A stretch of DNA of 64,000 bases from Microbacterium stercoris. GTDB lineage: Bacteria > Actinomycetota > Actinomycetes > Actinomycetales > Microbacteriaceae. This document shows positions 33,559-42,255 of this stretch, piece after piece. The notes beneath the pieces were generated by a model. That model did no database searches and was not told where the DNA came from. It saw nothing but the letters and a program-made list of their open reading frames with translations. A program made the translations under genes and the position numbers. The stretch is from contig NZ_JAGFOA010000006.1 of the NCBI RefSeq assembly GCF_017592545.1, positions 62,001-126,000 on the forward strand. The letters are read 5' to 3'. Every line of letters begins with the position of its first letter. The first letter of the stretch is position 1.

Positions 33559-35109
33559 ATGACTGACGCGATCCTCGAGATGCGGGCCATCACCAAGGAC
33601 TTCCCCGGCGTGAAGGTGCTCAAGGGCGTCGACCTGAGCGTCGCGCGCGGCGAGATCCACGCCATCTGCGGCGAGAACGGCGCCGGCAAGTCGACGCTCA
33701 TGAAGGTGCTGTCGGGTGTCTACCCGCACGGCACCTACGGCGGAGACATCCTGTTCGACGGCCAGTCGATGTCGTTCTCCTCCATCCGCGACTCCGAGCA
33801 GCAGGGCATCGTGATCATCCATCAGGAGCTCGCCCTGGTGCCTTACCTCTCGATCGCGGAGAACATCTTCCTCGGCAACGAGCGCGTCAGCGGCGGTCTC
33901 ATCGACTGGAACCAGGCCAACCACGAGGCCGCCGACTACATGGCGCGCGTGGGCCTGAACGAGAACCCGACCACGCCGGTCGGCGAGCTCGGTGTCGGCA
34001 AGCAGCAGCTCATCGAGATCGCCAAGGCGATGACCAAGGACGTCAAGCTCCTGATCCTCGACGAGCCCACCGCGGCGCTCAACGACACCGACTCGGAGCA
34101 CCTGCTCGGTCTGCTGCGCGAGCTGCGCGACCAGGGCATCACGTGCATCATCATCAGCCACAAGCTGGGCGAGATCGAGGCGATCGCCGACTCGACGACG
34201 ATCATCCGCGACGGCGAGTCCATCGAGACCATCGACATGCACGGTGCCGACGCCTCGCAGGACCGCATCATCCGCGGAATGGTCGGCCGTTCGCTCGACC
34301 ACCGCTTCCCGGATCGCACCCCCCAGATCGGCGAGGAGATCTTCCGCGTCGAGAACTGGACCGTCTATCACCCGACCCAGGCCGATCGCGTCGTCGTCGA
34401 CGACGCCACCATCTCGGTGCGCGCCGGCGAGATCGTCGGCATCGCGGGGCTGATGGGCGCGGGTCGCACCGAGTTCATGATGAGCGTCTTCGGCCAGTCC
34501 TACGGCCGTGATGTCTCCGGCCGCGTGCTGCTGCACGGCAAGGAGATCCGCACCCGCACGGTGAAGGACGCGATCGCCAACGGCATCGCGTACGTCTCCG
34601 AGGACCGCAAGCACTACGGCCTGAACCTCATCACGGACATCCGCACGAACGTCACCGCGGCCGCGCTCGACAAGCTGAGCAACTGGGCGTCGTTCGTCAA
34701 CGGCAACGAGGAGATCAAGGTCTCCGAGGAGTACCGGCGGGCGATGAACATCAAGACGCCGACGGTCATGCAGACCGTGGGCAACCTCTCCGGCGGAAAC
34801 CAGCAGAAGGTCGTCCTGTCGAAGTGGCTGTTCTCGGATCCCGAGGTGCTGATCCTGGATGAGCCGACGCGAGGAATCGACGTCGGAGCCAAGTACGAGA
34901 TCTACGAGATCATCAACCAGCTCGCCGCTCAGGGGAAGGCGATCATCGTCGTCTCCAGCGAGCTGCCCGAACTGCTGGGCATGAGCGACCGCATCTACAC
35001 GCTCGCCTACGGCCGGATCACCGGCCAGCTGCCCGTCGAAGAGGCCACTCAGGAGAACCTGATGAGCCTCATGACCATCGAGAAGAACCAGAAGGAGGCC
35101 GCGGCATGA
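33559..35109 (+). CDS. mmsA: Monosaccharide ABC transporter ATP-binding protein (MmsA/GguA type)
   Basis: This 516-residue protein has two fused ABC domains that power sugar import. Domain 1 has a canonical Walker [13 protein letters not shown] (near residues 37-48), and Walker [15 protein letters not shown] sequence [11 protein letters not shown]. Domain 2 has the degenerate P-loop [12 protein letters not shown], normal for this family, and a signature [15 protein letters not shown]. Unlike the two CUT1 importers nearby, this CUT2 system has its own ATPase. The stop overlaps the permease ATG. Confidence 0.94.
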   Translation: MTDAILEMRAITKDFPGVKVLKGVDLSVARGEIHAICGENGAGKSTLMKVLSGVYPHGTYGGDILFDGQSMSFSSIRDSEQQGIVIIHQELALVPYLSIAENIFLGNERVSGGLIDWNQANHEAADYMARVGLNENPTTPVGELGVGKQQLIEIAKAMTKDVKLLILDEPTAALNDTDSEHLLGLLRELRDQGITCIIISHKLGEIEAIADSTTIIRDGESIETIDMHGADASQDRIIRGMVGRSLDHRFPDRTPQIGEEIFRVENWTVYHPTQADRVVVDDATISVRAGEIVGIAGLMGAGRTEFMMSVFGQSYGRDVSGRVLLHGKEIRTRTVKDAIANGIAYVSEDRKHYGLNLITDIRTNVTAAALDKLSNWASFVNGNEEIKVSEEYRRAMNIKTPTVMQTVGNLSGGNQQKVVLSKWLFSDPEVLILDEPTRGIDVGAKYEIYEIINQLAAQGKAIIVVSSELPELLGMSDRIYTLAYGRITGQLPVEEATQENLMSLMTIEKNQKEAAA

Positions 35110-36329
35110 GCAATGTCCTGGCTGAGACCAAAGACCTGTTCACGCGCAACCTCCGCACGTCCGGCATCTACATCGCGTTCGTCGCGATCGTGCTGCTGTT
35201 CACGATCCTCACCGGCGGCCTGCTGCTGAACCCGGAGAACATCACCAACCTCGTTCTCCAGAACGCGCACATCCTGATCATGGCGCTCGGCATGATCATG
35301 ATCATCGTCGCCGGTCACATCGACCTGTCGGTGGGCTCGGTGCTCGCCTTCGCCTCGGCGGTGTCGGCCGTGCTGGTCATCCGCGAGGGCATGCCCTGGT
35401 GGGTCGGCCTCATCGCCGCCGTCGTCGTGGGTGTGCTTGTGGGCGCCTGGCACGGTTTCTGGGTGGCGTACGTCGGCATCCCGGCCTTCATCGTGACCCT
35501 CGCGGGCATGCTCCTCTTCCGCGGCCTCACGCTCGTGGTGCTGCAGAACGTCTCGCTCTCGCCGTTCCCGGCCGAGTACAAGACCATCGCCACCGACTTC
35601 TCGCGCGGCCTGTTCGGCGAGATCGTCGTGGGTCAGGGCACCGGCCTCAAGGCCGTGCCGGTCACGATCGACGTGTTCACGCTCCTCATCGGCGTGCTGG
35701 CGGTCGGCGCCTTCATCTGGTCGCAGATCCGCAGCCGCCAGGCGCGCATCGGCTACAACCAGAAGGTCGAGTCGAACGTGCTGTTCATCGTGAAGCTCGT
35801 CGCCGTCGCGGTGGTCGTCATGGCGTTCGCCTGGGCCCTCGCGTACAACCGCGGCTTCCCGTACGTGCTGATCGTGCTCGGCGTTCTCGTCCTCGTGTAC
35901 CAGCTCGTCACGAACCGCACCGTCTTCGGCCGCCACGTCTACGCCGTGGGTGGCAACCTCGCCGCGGCGCAGCTGTCGGGCGTCAACGTGCGCAAGGTCA
36001 ACTTCTGGCTGTTCGTGCACATGGGCCTGCTGACCGGTGTCGCCGCTGCGGTGTTCTCGGGTCGTTCGAACGGCGCGCAGCCGAACATGGGCAACAGCTT
36101 CGAGCTCGACGTGATCGCGGCCTGCTTCATCGGCGGCGCCTCGACCACCGGCGGCATCGGCCGCGTGACGGGTGCCCTCGTGGGCGGTCTCGTGATGGCC
36201 GTGATGTCGAACGGCATGTCGCTGATGGGCGTTCCCCAGTCGCTGCAGCCGATCGTCAAGGGCCTCGTGCTGCTCGTCGCGGTCGCCTTCGACATCTACA
36301 ACAAGCGTCGCGCCGGCGCCGCGCGCTGA
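35106..36329 (+). CDS. mmsB: Monosaccharide ABC transporter permease (MmsB/GguB type)
   Basis: This 407-residue CUT2 permease has about ten or more hydrophobic segments. Family hallmarks are [20 protein letters not shown] in the N-terminal half and [17 protein letters not shown] plus [18 protein letters not shown] in the C-terminal half. The length matches the XylH/GguB branch, longer than RbsC. It dimerises in the membrane and passes sugar from the ChvE protein. The ATG overlaps the mmsA stop by four bases. A strong bidirectional terminator follows. Confidence 0.93.
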   Translation: MSNVLAETKDLFTRNLRTSGIYIAFVAIVLLFTILTGGLLLNPENITNLVLQNAHILIMALGMIMIIVAGHIDLSVGSVLAFASAVSAVLVIREGMPWWVGLIAAVVVGVLVGAWHGFWVAYVGIPAFIVTLAGMLLFRGLTLVVLQNVSLSPFPAEYKTIATDFSRGLFGEIVVGQGTGLKAVPVTIDVFTLLIGVLAVGAFIWSQIRSRQARIGYNQKVESNVLFIVKLVAVAVVVMAFAWALAYNRGFPYVLIVLGVLVLVYQLVTNRTVFGRHVYAVGGNLAAAQLSGVNVRKVNFWLFVHMGLLTGVAAAVFSGRSNGAQPNMGNSFELDVIAACFIGGASTTGGIGRVTGALVGGLVMAVMSNGMSLMGVPQSLQPIVKGLVLLVAVAFDIYNKRRAGAAR

Positions 36330-36341
36330 GTTCACTCGCGA

Positions 36342-36384
36342 ACGACGAACCCCGCCAGGTCACGCACCTGGCGGGGTTCGTCGT
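36342..36384. terminator. Bidirectional terminator after mmsB
   Basis: A 19-bp perfect stem, arms starting ACGACGAACCCCGCC, with a CACGC loop. It closes the arabinose importer operon and also serves the convergent SDR gene. Confidence 0.85.
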
Positions 36385-36386
36385 CG

Positions 36387-37175
36387 TCAGGGCAGGATCG
36401 CGTCGACGTAGCCGCCGTCGACGCGCACGGCCGCGCCCGTGGTGGCCGAGGCCAGGGGAGAGGCGAGGTATGCCACCATGTTCGCGATCTCCTGCGGCTC
36501 GATGAGCCGCTGCAGCAGCGACTGCGGGCGGTGGGTGCGCATGAACTCGCGCTGGGCCTCCTCCCACGGCAGGCTCTCGTCCACGAGCTCGTAGACGAAG
36601 GTCTCGACGCCGCCCGTGTGCGTGGGGCCCGCGATCACGGAGTTGACCGTCACGCCCGTGCCGGCGGCGTCCTTCGCGAATCCGCGCGAGACCGCGAGCA
36701 GCGCGGTCTTCGACATGCCGTAGTGGATCATCTCCGCGGGGATCACGATGGCCGAGTCGCTGGCGATGTTCTGGATCCGACCCCATCCGCGCGCCTTCAT
36801 GCCGGGAAGTGTCGCGCGGATGAGGCGCACGGCGGCGAGCACGTTGACGTCGAAGTAGCGACGCCACTCGTCGTCATCGATCTCGAGGGGCGCCTCGGAG
36901 CCGAAGATGCCGAGGTTGTTGATCAGGATGTCCACCTCGCCAGAGGCGGCGAGCACCTCTTCGGCGCCCTCCGGGAGCGTGACGTCGCCGGGAGCCGCGA
37001 TGAACACACGGCCGGGGGCGGCGAGCTGCTCGATCGTCTCCTGCACCTTCCCCGCCGTGCGTCCGTTGATCGCGACGCGTGCTCCGGCGTCCGCGAGCGT
37101 CGCGGCGATCGCCCGCCCGATGCCCTGCGTCGAGCCCGTCACCAGCGCTGTCCTGCCGTTCAGATCGATCTGCAT
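36387..37175 (-). CDS. Short-chain dehydrogenase/reductase
   Basis: This 262-residue classical SDR carries out NAD(P)-dependent oxidation or reduction of an unknown substrate. The cofactor motif is TGSTQGIG (residues 14-21), with Arg following in INGRTAGK. NNLG replaces the usual NNAG, and the catalytic pair is YGMSK after a Ser in IASDSA. The C-terminus has the common VRVDGGYVDAIL. There is no Shine-Dalgarno before the ATG, which lies 48 bp behind the ABC-F stop, so co-transcription with that gene is likely. Confidence 0.85.
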   Translation of the reverse strand: MQIDLNGRTALVTGSTQGIGRAIAATLADAGARVAINGRTAGKVQETIEQLAAPGRVFIAAPGDVTLPEGAEEVLAASGEVDILINNLGIFGSEAPLEIDDDEWRRYFDVNVLAAVRLIRATLPGMKARGWGRIQNIASDSAIVIPAEMIHYGMSKTALLAVSRGFAKDAAGTGVTVNSVIAGPTHTGGVETFVYELVDESLPWEEAQREFMRTHRPQSLLQRLIEPQEIANMVAYLASPLASATTGAAVRVDGGYVDAILP

Positions 37176-37223
37176 GGTGAGGGGAACCGACGGGCCGCTG
37201 CCGGCATTCCGGATGCGCAGCGC

Positions 37224-38861
37224 TCAGTCACCCAGCTCTGCGCGCTCGGCCAGGCGACCGCCGGGCTCGATGCCGATGACGACGTCGATGCCGAGCCGGC
37301 GCAGGAACGCGTGGTCGTGGCTGACGATCAGCAGCGCCCCGCGGTACGACTGGAGGGCCTCGGCCAGCTGCTCGACGCTCGTGATGTCGAGGTTGTTCGT
37401 CGGCTCGTCCAGGATCAGCAGCTGGGCGGGCGGATCGGCGAACAGCAGCTTCGCCAGCGCCACGCGGAACCGTTCGCCGCCCGACAGCGTGCTGACCGGG
37501 CGGTCCAGAGCGCTGCCGCGCAGCAGCAGGCGCGCGAGCTGGTTGCGCAGCTCTCCGGGAGCGGTGCCCGGAGCGGCGTCGCGCACGTTGTCGACCGCCG
37601 ATCGGGTGTCGTCGAGGTCGTCGAGACGCTGTCGCAGGTAGCCGACGCGGGACGTGGCCAGGCGCCCGCCGACGTGGCCCGGGGTGGGCTCGGCCCCGGA
37701 GGCCAGCTGCTCGAGCAGCGTCGTCTTGCCGGCGCCGTTCGGGCCGACCAGCGCGACCCGCTCCGGTCCCTGGATCGTGACGATCCTGTCGCCGTCGGAC
37801 AGCTCGGCGATCCGACGGCCGCGCGCGACGTCGGGATCCGGGAGGGTCAGGTGGATGTGCTCCTCGCGGCGCACGCGCGCATCCGCGGCATCGAGGGCGG
37901 CCTGCGCCTCGTCGACCTTCTCGGCGAGCGAGCTGCGGAGGGATCCGGCGGATGCCTGCGCCTTGCTGGCCTTGGCGTTCGCGAGGATCTTGGCCTGGTT
38001 CTCGGAGGCCTTCTTGCCGGCGCGGGCGCGCGCGGCGATCTTGGCTTCGGCCTCCTGCCGCTGGCGCTTCTCCGTGCGCAGCTGCTGCTGCGCGGTGCGC
38101 GCCGCCTGGGACGCCGCGGCCTGCTCCTGATCGACGAACGCGCGGAACTCCGAGTACGCACCGCCGAACAGCTCGAGCCTCGCGCCGCGGTCGCGCGCGT
38201 CCTGGCCGAGGCCGATCGATCGCAGCTCGGCGGTGTGCTCCATGCGGTCGAGCAGCTCGAGGTCGTGGCTGACGATGATGAGCGTGCCCGGCCAGTCGTC
38301 GATCAGCCGCGCGAGGCGCTGCCGCGTGGGTCGGTCGAGGTTGTTCGTGGGCTCGTCGAGCAGCGTGATCGGGGTGCGGCGCAGGCGCAGCCCGGTGATG
38401 GCGATGAGCATCGCCTCGCCGCCGGACAGCTCGCCGACGCGCCGATCCAGATCCTGCGCGCCGAAGCCGATCTCGGAGAGCGCGAGGTCGGCGCGTGACT
38501 CGATGTCCCAGTCGTCGCCGACCGCGTCGAAGTGCGCCACGTCGACATCGCCCGACTCGATCGCGCGGAGTGCCGTGAGGATCGGAGCGATGCCGAGCAG
38601 ATCGGCGACCGTCGTGTCGCGGTCGAGCGTGAGCGTCTGGGGCAGGTAGCCGACCTCCCCGGCGGTCTCGATGCGACCGGAGGTGGGGGTGTGCACGCCG
38701 GCGATGAGCTTGAGGAGCGTGGACTTGCCGACGCCGTTGCGTCCGACAAGACCGGTGCGCCCGGCGGGGAAGGTGCCGGTCAGCGAATCGAGGGCGACGG
38801 ATCCGTCGGGCCACTCGAACGAGACATCGACCAGGGAGACGGGGGACAGGGTATGCAGCAT
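37224..38861 (-). CDS. ABC-F family ATPase
   Basis: This 545-residue soluble protein has two ABC domains and no membrane segments. Walker A motifs are GRNGVGKSTLLK (near residue 40) and GPNGAGKTTLLE; signatures are LSGGEAMLIAI and LSGGERFRVAL; both D-loops read DEPTNNLD. Between them lies an 80-100 residue, Gln/Ala/Lys-rich linker. ABC-F proteins bind the ribosomal E site and either protect it from antibiotics or rescue stalled elongation; the subclass is not certain here. The ATG at 38861 is placed at MLHTLSPVSLVDVSF, with GAAAGG 8 nt upstream. A tiny ORF and hairpin lie in its 5' leader, suggesting attenuation. Confidence 0.87.
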   Translation of the reverse strand: MLHTLSPVSLVDVSFEWPDGSVALDSLTGTFPAGRTGLVGRNGVGKSTLLKLIAGVHTPTSGRIETAGEVGYLPQTLTLDRDTTVADLLGIAPILTALRAIESGDVDVAHFDAVGDDWDIESRADLALSEIGFGAQDLDRRVGELSGGEAMLIAITGLRLRRTPITLLDEPTNNLDRPTRQRLARLIDDWPGTLIIVSHDLELLDRMEHTAELRSIGLGQDARDRGARLELFGGAYSEFRAFVDQEQAAASQAARTAQQQLRTEKRQRQEAEAKIAARARAGKKASENQAKILANAKASKAQASAGSLRSSLAEKVDEAQAALDAADARVRREEHIHLTLPDPDVARGRRIAELSDGDRIVTIQGPERVALVGPNGAGKTTLLEQLASGAEPTPGHVGGRLATSRVGYLRQRLDDLDDTRSAVDNVRDAAPGTAPGELRNQLARLLLRGSALDRPVSTLSGGERFRVALAKLLFADPPAQLLILDEPTNNLDITSVEQLAEALQSYRGALLIVSHDHAFLRRLGIDVVIGIEPGGRLAERAELGD

Positions 38862-38895
38862 GAGGGAGACCTTTCGGGGCGAGTGAGAAGAGCGC

Positions 38896-38916
38896 GCACC
38901 CGATGACTCCGGGTGC
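38896..38916 (-). promoter_or_regulatory. Attenuator-like hairpin in the ABC-F leader
   Basis: GCACCCG and CGGGTGC form a 7-bp stem around a 7-nt loop. It starts 3 nt after the stop codon of the 8-codon leader ORF and ends 20 nt before the ABC-F Shine-Dalgarno. There is no T-tract. Confidence 0.5.
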
Positions 38917-38919
38917 CGG

Positions 38920-38946
38920 CTAGTTCCTGTCGACCTCGATCTCCAT
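38920..38946 (-). CDS. Putative 8-residue leader peptide of the ABC-F gene
   Basis: The frame encodes MEIEVDRN and a TAG stop. TACCGT, a good -10-like hexamer (38953-38958), ends 6 nt before the ATG, so transcription could begin at or beside the ATG; the GGAGG there is too close to act as a normal Shine-Dalgarno. Stalling of ribosomes on such a peptide could open or close the hairpin that follows. uORF attenuation is known for several ABC-F resistance genes. The call rests on placement only. Confidence 0.5.
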   Translation of the reverse strand: MEIEVDRN

Positions 38947-39030
38947 GCCTCCACGGTAACAGCGCCCGACGCCGGTGCGCGAATCCCGGGCGTGTCGGCC
39001 CTGCCTCCGCACCGCCTCCCCGCTGCGCCG

Positions 39031-39501
39031 TCAGCGCAGCAGCGGCAGGCGACCGACGATCCGGTCGATCCGGTTGCGCGGGCCGACGAGGCCGACAGCC
39101 GCGTAGGCGAGGCCATCGGACGCATGCGCCGTCACCTCCTCGAGGTACTCGTCGTACACGCGCGTAAGCTGCGCGGCCGCGGGCATGTCGGAGACGAAGA
39201 CCCCGTCGGATGCGGCCGCGCGCGCCCGGATGGCCGCGAGCTGAGCGGCATCCGCCACCAGCACGGTGCAGCCGATCCAGGGGAGGTCGGAGTGCCGGGA
39301 TCCGTCGGCGTCGAGTGCGTCGGGGCCGAGCAGCCCGGCGACCGCGGCGCCCGTCGCCGCGCCCACGCACGCCGTCGCGTTGGCGATGCGCCCCGTGGGC
39401 AGCGACCCGTCCACGACGATCACCCACTTGAGCCGAGCGGCGCGGGTCGGCGCGGCGGTGTCGATCTCGTCGGGGGAGAAGCCGAAGGGCGTGGATTCCA
39501 T
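39031..39501 (-). CDS. DUF2000 family protein
   Basis: This is a 156-residue protein of the DUF2000 type. Recognisable features are LKWVIVVDGSLPTGRIANATA near the N-terminus, a GPDALDADGSRHSDLPW loop, and FVSDMPAAAQLTRVYDEYLEEV, where the F-x-x-M-x-x-A-Q pattern is typical. It is soluble and the function of the family is unknown. The ATG at 39501 has AAGGAA 7 nt upstream; the ATG at 39525 has no site. It is divergent from an Lrp/AsnC regulator, an arrangement often seen for this family, so it is probably the regulator's target. Confidence 0.78.
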   Translation of the reverse strand: MESTPFGFSPDEIDTAAPTRAARLKWVIVVDGSLPTGRIANATACVGAATGAAVAGLLGPDALDADGSRHSDLPWIGCTVLVADAAQLAAIRARAAASDGVFVSDMPAAAQLTRVYDEYLEEVTAHASDGLAYAAVGLVGPRNRIDRIVGRLPLLR

Positions 39502-39603
39502 GTGCGTTCCTTGCGTGCGGATCATCGGGAGTCAGGGAAAAATCTAGGCAGGAATCCGGGTCTCCAGATTCACCGGTTTACGAAGTACGAAACGGAGGCG
39601 TCG
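39502..39603. promoter_or_regulatory. Divergent control region of DUF2000 and Lrp genes
   Basis: This 102-bp region is less GC-rich than its surroundings. It contains AATCT...AGATT inverted elements near 39542 and 39567 and tandem TACGAA half-repeats near 39580-39592. These are candidates for Lrp binding; no clear promoter was fixed. Confidence 0.35.
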
Positions 39604-40071
39604 ATGGCTGATCTCGACGCATTAGATACGGCGATCCTGACCGCTCTCCAGACGAATGCGCGGATGAGCAATCGCGAGGTGGCCGCCCGCGTCGGGGTGT
39701 CGCCGACGACGGCGCTGGATCGCACCCGGGCGCTGCGCCGGCGCGGGGTCATCCTCGGGGCGAGCCTCGATGTCGACCTCGCGCAGGTCGGTCGGGCGGT
39801 GCAGGCTCTGATCTCGGTGCGCGTGCGCCCGCCTTCGCGTGACGTCATCGAGGCCTTCCGCGACTGGGTGTCGCTGCTGCCCGAGACGCTCGGCGTCTTC
39901 GTCGTGAGCGGCGACGTCGACTTCATCATCCACGTCGCCGTGGCCGACAACGAAGCGCTCTATGCGTTTGTGATCGACCGACTCACCGAACGCGAGGAGA
40001 TCGCCGACGTGCGTACCACGGTCGTCTACGAGCACCTGCGAAATCCGGTCGGCATCTCGCCGGCCACGTGA
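39604..40071 (+). CDS. Lrp/AsnC-family transcriptional regulator
   Basis: This 155-residue regulator has the classic two-part plan: an N-terminal HTH (LDTAILTALQTNARMSNREVAARVGVS, residues 6-32, with recognition helix TTALDRTRALRRRG) and a C-terminal RAM ligand domain with VFVVSGDVDFIIHVAV. The G-x-x-D-F pattern is typical. ACGGAGG precedes the ATG. It is divergent from DUF2000. The effector, probably an amino acid, is unknown. Confidence 0.9.
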   Translation: MADLDALDTAILTALQTNARMSNREVAARVGVSPTTALDRTRALRRRGVILGASLDVDLAQVGRAVQALISVRVRPPSRDVIEAFRDWVSLLPETLGVFVVSGDVDFIIHVAVADNEALYAFVIDRLTEREEIADVRTTVVYEHLRNPVGISPAT

Positions 40072-40075
40072 CGGC

Positions 40076-40089
40076 GCGTGACGTCACGC
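40076..40089. promoter_or_regulatory. 14-bp palindrome GCGTGACGTCACGC
   Basis: A perfect palindrome five bases after the Lrp gene and about 50 bp upstream of a TAGCGT -10-like element. A further CGTCAC half-site follows at about 40092. It could be a regulator site for the tRNA-like RNA behind it. Confidence 0.4.
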
Positions 40090-40139
40090 CCCGTCACACC
40101 CGTTCCGGATGTCGGAGCCCCGCCGTAGCGTGGGGGCAT

Positions 40140-40212
40140 CGCGGCGGTCCGGGTGGTCCCGGGGTCCGGTTCATACCCGGTGCTGCTGCAGGTTCGACTC
40201 CTGCCGTCGCGT
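40140..40212 (+). ncRNA. tRNA-like structure with CAT anticodon loop
   Basis: These 73 nt fold as a cloverleaf: acceptor CGCGGCG/CGTCGCG with one G-U pair, D stem CCGG/CCGG, anticodon stem (four pairs plus a U-U mismatch) with loop TTCATAC, and a perfect T arm GCAGG-TTCGACT-CCTGC. A TAGCGT -10 (40126-40131) ends 8 nt before base 1, so the RNA would start at its own 5' end. It differs from normal tRNA: no U8, no A14, a 6-nt D loop, U at position 73 and no encoded CCA. It may be a decayed tRNA-Met or a tRNA mimic. It could also be fortuitous. Confidence 0.4.
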
Positions 40213-40237
40213 CGGGATCTCGGCGCTCCTCGCTCGT

Positions 40238-40984
40238 TCAGCGACCGAGCGGCGGCGTGTGCTCGATGTCGAGCTTGACGCGCTGCGCGGCGAAGCGAGC
40301 GACGCTGTGCTGCAGGGGTGTGCCGTCGAGAAGGGCGTCGACCGACTCGGTGACCAGCACGATGGCGCCGGGGTCGAGTTTCAGCAGCGAGGCTTCCGCG
40401 GCGGTGGCGTGGCGCGCGGACGCCACGGTCTCCACGCGCACATAGTCATCGATGCCGCTTGCGCGCAGCGCGGCGGTGATCGAGGCGGTGCGGCGCAGAC
40501 TCGCCGCGATGTCGGGCAGGCGCTCGGCGTCGAACCAGTGCGTGCCGAGAGCGAGCGGCTGGCCGTCGACCGTGCGCAGCGTCTCCACGCGCACGCCCAG
40601 CCCCCGTTCGATGCCGAGCCGGCGGCCGATCCGCGTCGGGGGAGCCTCGGTCGCGCTCTCGAGCACGCGCCCGTGCGGTGTGCCGCGGGTGCCGATCGAG
40701 CTCGACATGCGTGTGCGCATGCCGATCCGGTGCAGGTGGATGGCGCCGCCCGTGACGAAGGTGCCCGATCCGCGCCGCGATTCGACCAGGCCGTCGGACG
40801 CGAGCGCCGCGAGCGCCTGGCGGGCCGTGTGGCGGTTGACGGCGAAGCGCTCGGCGAGCGCCGACTCGGTCGGGAGCTTGTCGCCGACGGCCAGGTGGCC
40901 CTCGGTGATGTCGGCGCGCAGCTCCTCGGCGATCAGGCGCCAGGCCGAGTATCCGCTGCCCTGGCGGGGCGTCTGCTCGCTCAT
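40238..40984 (-). CDS. phnF: GntR-family regulator PhnF
   Basis: This 248-residue repressor has an N-terminal winged HTH (KLPTESALAERFAVNRHTARQALAAL, near residues 36-61) and a C-terminal UTRA ligand domain with VRVETLRTVDGQPLALGTHWFD. The HutC/UTRA type and position divergent from phnG identify PhnF. GAGGAGCAGG precedes the ATG. A 9+9-bp palindrome between it and phnG is the probable operator for both. It would respond to a phosphonate or to phosphate-related signals. Confidence 0.88.
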   Translation of the reverse strand: MSEQTPRQGSGYSAWRLIAEELRADITEGHLAVGDKLPTESALAERFAVNRHTARQALAALASDGLVESRRGSGTFVTGGAIHLHRIGMRTRMSSSIGTRGTPHGRVLESATEAPPTRIGRRLGIERGLGVRVETLRTVDGQPLALGTHWFDAERLPDIAASLRRTASITAALRASGIDDYVRVETVASARHATAAEASLLKLDPGAIVLVTESVDALLDGTPLQHSVARFAAQRVKLDIEHTPPLGR

Positions 40985-41075
40985 CCTGCTCCTCGTTCAC
41001 TCGATGTTCACGCGGTCGTGGCCCGTAGGTCGCGTTCTGCGCCCCTTCCGGTCGACATCCCGAGCGTACAGTCTC

Positions 41076-41099
41076 AGTTGTCTAGAGAGATAGACAACT
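41076..41099. promoter_or_regulatory. PhnF operator between phnF and phnG
   Basis: AGTTGTCTA and TAGACAACT are perfect inverted arms around GAGAGA. The site lies 24-47 bp upstream of the phnG ATG. The TGTCTA/TAGACA halves resemble known PhnF-type GntR sites. Confidence 0.72.
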
Positions 41100-41122
41100 T
41101 CTCGACACGAGGTGATGGGCTG

Positions 41123-41608
41123 ATGAAGACGCACGATGTCGTCCGGGAGCGCCGCCGCACTGCGCGCGTCCTTGCCAATGCGCCGCAGGCTGATCTCCAG
41201 CGACTGTGGGACGCCTGGCCGGACCGGCCGGAGGTGCAGTACCTGCGCGGCCCGGAGGCGGGGCTGGTGATGGTGCAGGGCCGAATCGGCGGCACCGGCG
41301 ACCGCTTCCACGTGGGCGAGGCCACCGTGACGCGCGCCACCGTCCTGGTGCAGCAGTCCGGGGGTCAAAGCACCGGCACGTCGTATGTGCTCGGCAGCCA
41401 CCCGGAGCACGCCGGCCTCGCCGCGATCTTCGACGCGCTGCTGGCCGGCCCCGCCCGCGACCGCGTGCTCGCCGAGGTGATCGAGCCTCTCGAGAGCGCC
41501 CAGGCCGAACGCGACGCCCGCGCCCGGGCCCAGGCCCGCAGCACGGTCGTCGACTTCTTCACGGTCGCCCGCGAGAACGATGGCCCGGAAGACGAGGACG
41601 ACGAATGA
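41123..41608 (+). CDS. phnG: C-P lyase core subunit PhnG
   Basis: This 161-residue protein is PhnG, a subunit of the PhnGHIJ core complex that exchanges the adenine of ATP for a phosphonate. Family features are RRRTARVLANA at the start, GLVMVQGRIGGTGDRFHVGEATVTRATV in the middle and SYVLGSHPEHAGLAAIFDALL. A 20-residue acidic tail follows. It is the first gene of the operon and its stop overlaps the phnH ATG. GAGGTG lies upstream of the ATG at 41123. Confidence 0.93.
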   Translation: MKTHDVVRERRRTARVLANAPQADLQRLWDAWPDRPEVQYLRGPEAGLVMVQGRIGGTGDRFHVGEATVTRATVLVQQSGGQSTGTSYVLGSHPEHAGLAAIFDALLAGPARDRVLAEVIEPLESAQAERDARARAQARSTVVDFFTVARENDGPEDEDDE

Positions 41609-42255
41609 GCAGCCTGTCGGGAGGTGGCCAGCTGCCCGGCTTCGCGCAGCCCGTGCACGACGCGCAGCGTGTCTTCCGCGGCGTGCTCGAGGCGCTCGGG
41701 CGCCCGACGCTGCCGCGGCCGCTGCCGCGTGTGGTGGCCCCGCCGGCCCCGCTCAGCCAGGCCGTGGGAGGCATCCTGCTCGCGCTCTGCGACGACCAGA
41801 CCCCGGTCTGGCTCGACAAGGCCCTGAGGGCCTCGACCGATGTCGTCTCATGGCTGCGCTTCCACACGGGCGCGCGCATCGTCGACGACGCACGCGACGC
41901 GCTGTTCGTCGTGGCCTCGTCGCCCTCCGCGGCACCGCGTCTGAGCGACCTCGCGCAGGGCACCGACGAGGAGCCGCATCGCTCCGCGACGCTCGTCATC
42001 GACGCCACGGGCGCCCGGGGCGTCGGATCCTTCACCGCCACCGGTCCCGGGATCAACGGGTCGGCGCGGTGGGACGGCGCCGGGCTTCCCGGCGGGTTCC
42101 TCGGACAGTGGATGCAGAACCACGAACGGTTCCCGCGTGGCGTCGACGTGGTGCTCGCCGCATCCGACGCGCACGGCGACATCGTGCGCGGGCTGCCCCG
42201 CAGCACCCGCCTCGAGGGTGCCGAGAACAAGACCCACGACCGGAGGGTGAACTGA
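41605..42255 (+). CDS. phnH: C-P lyase core subunit PhnH
   Basis: This 216-residue PhnH dimerises at the edge of the core complex and has a PLP-transferase-like fold without catalytic residues. Recognisable regions are LPGFAQPVHDAQRVFRGVLEALGRP, GILLALCDDQTPVWLD, and the C-terminal NHERFPRGVDVVLAA and IVRGLPRSTRLEG. Both ends overlap the neighbours (ATGA with phnG, TGATG with phnI). Confidence 0.92.
   Translation: MSSLSGGGQLPGFAQPVHDAQRVFRGVLEALGRPTLPRPLPRVVAPPAPLSQAVGGILLALCDDQTPVWLDKALRASTDVVSWLRFHTGARIVDDARDALFVVASSPSAAPRLSDLAQGTDEEPHRSATLVIDATGARGVGSFTATGPGINGSARWDGAGLPGGFLGQWMQNHERFPRGVDVVLAASDAHGDIVRGLPRSTRLEGAENKTHDRRVN

Noticed and set aside
37224..38861. ABC transporter importer or exporter ATPase
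   Set aside because: Two fused ABC domains with a charged linker and no membrane partner identify ABC-F instead.
40140..40212. Ordinary tRNA-Met gene
   Set aside because: Missing U8 and A14, short D loop, U73 and no CCA make a functional methionine tRNA unlikely; kept as a tRNA-like element.
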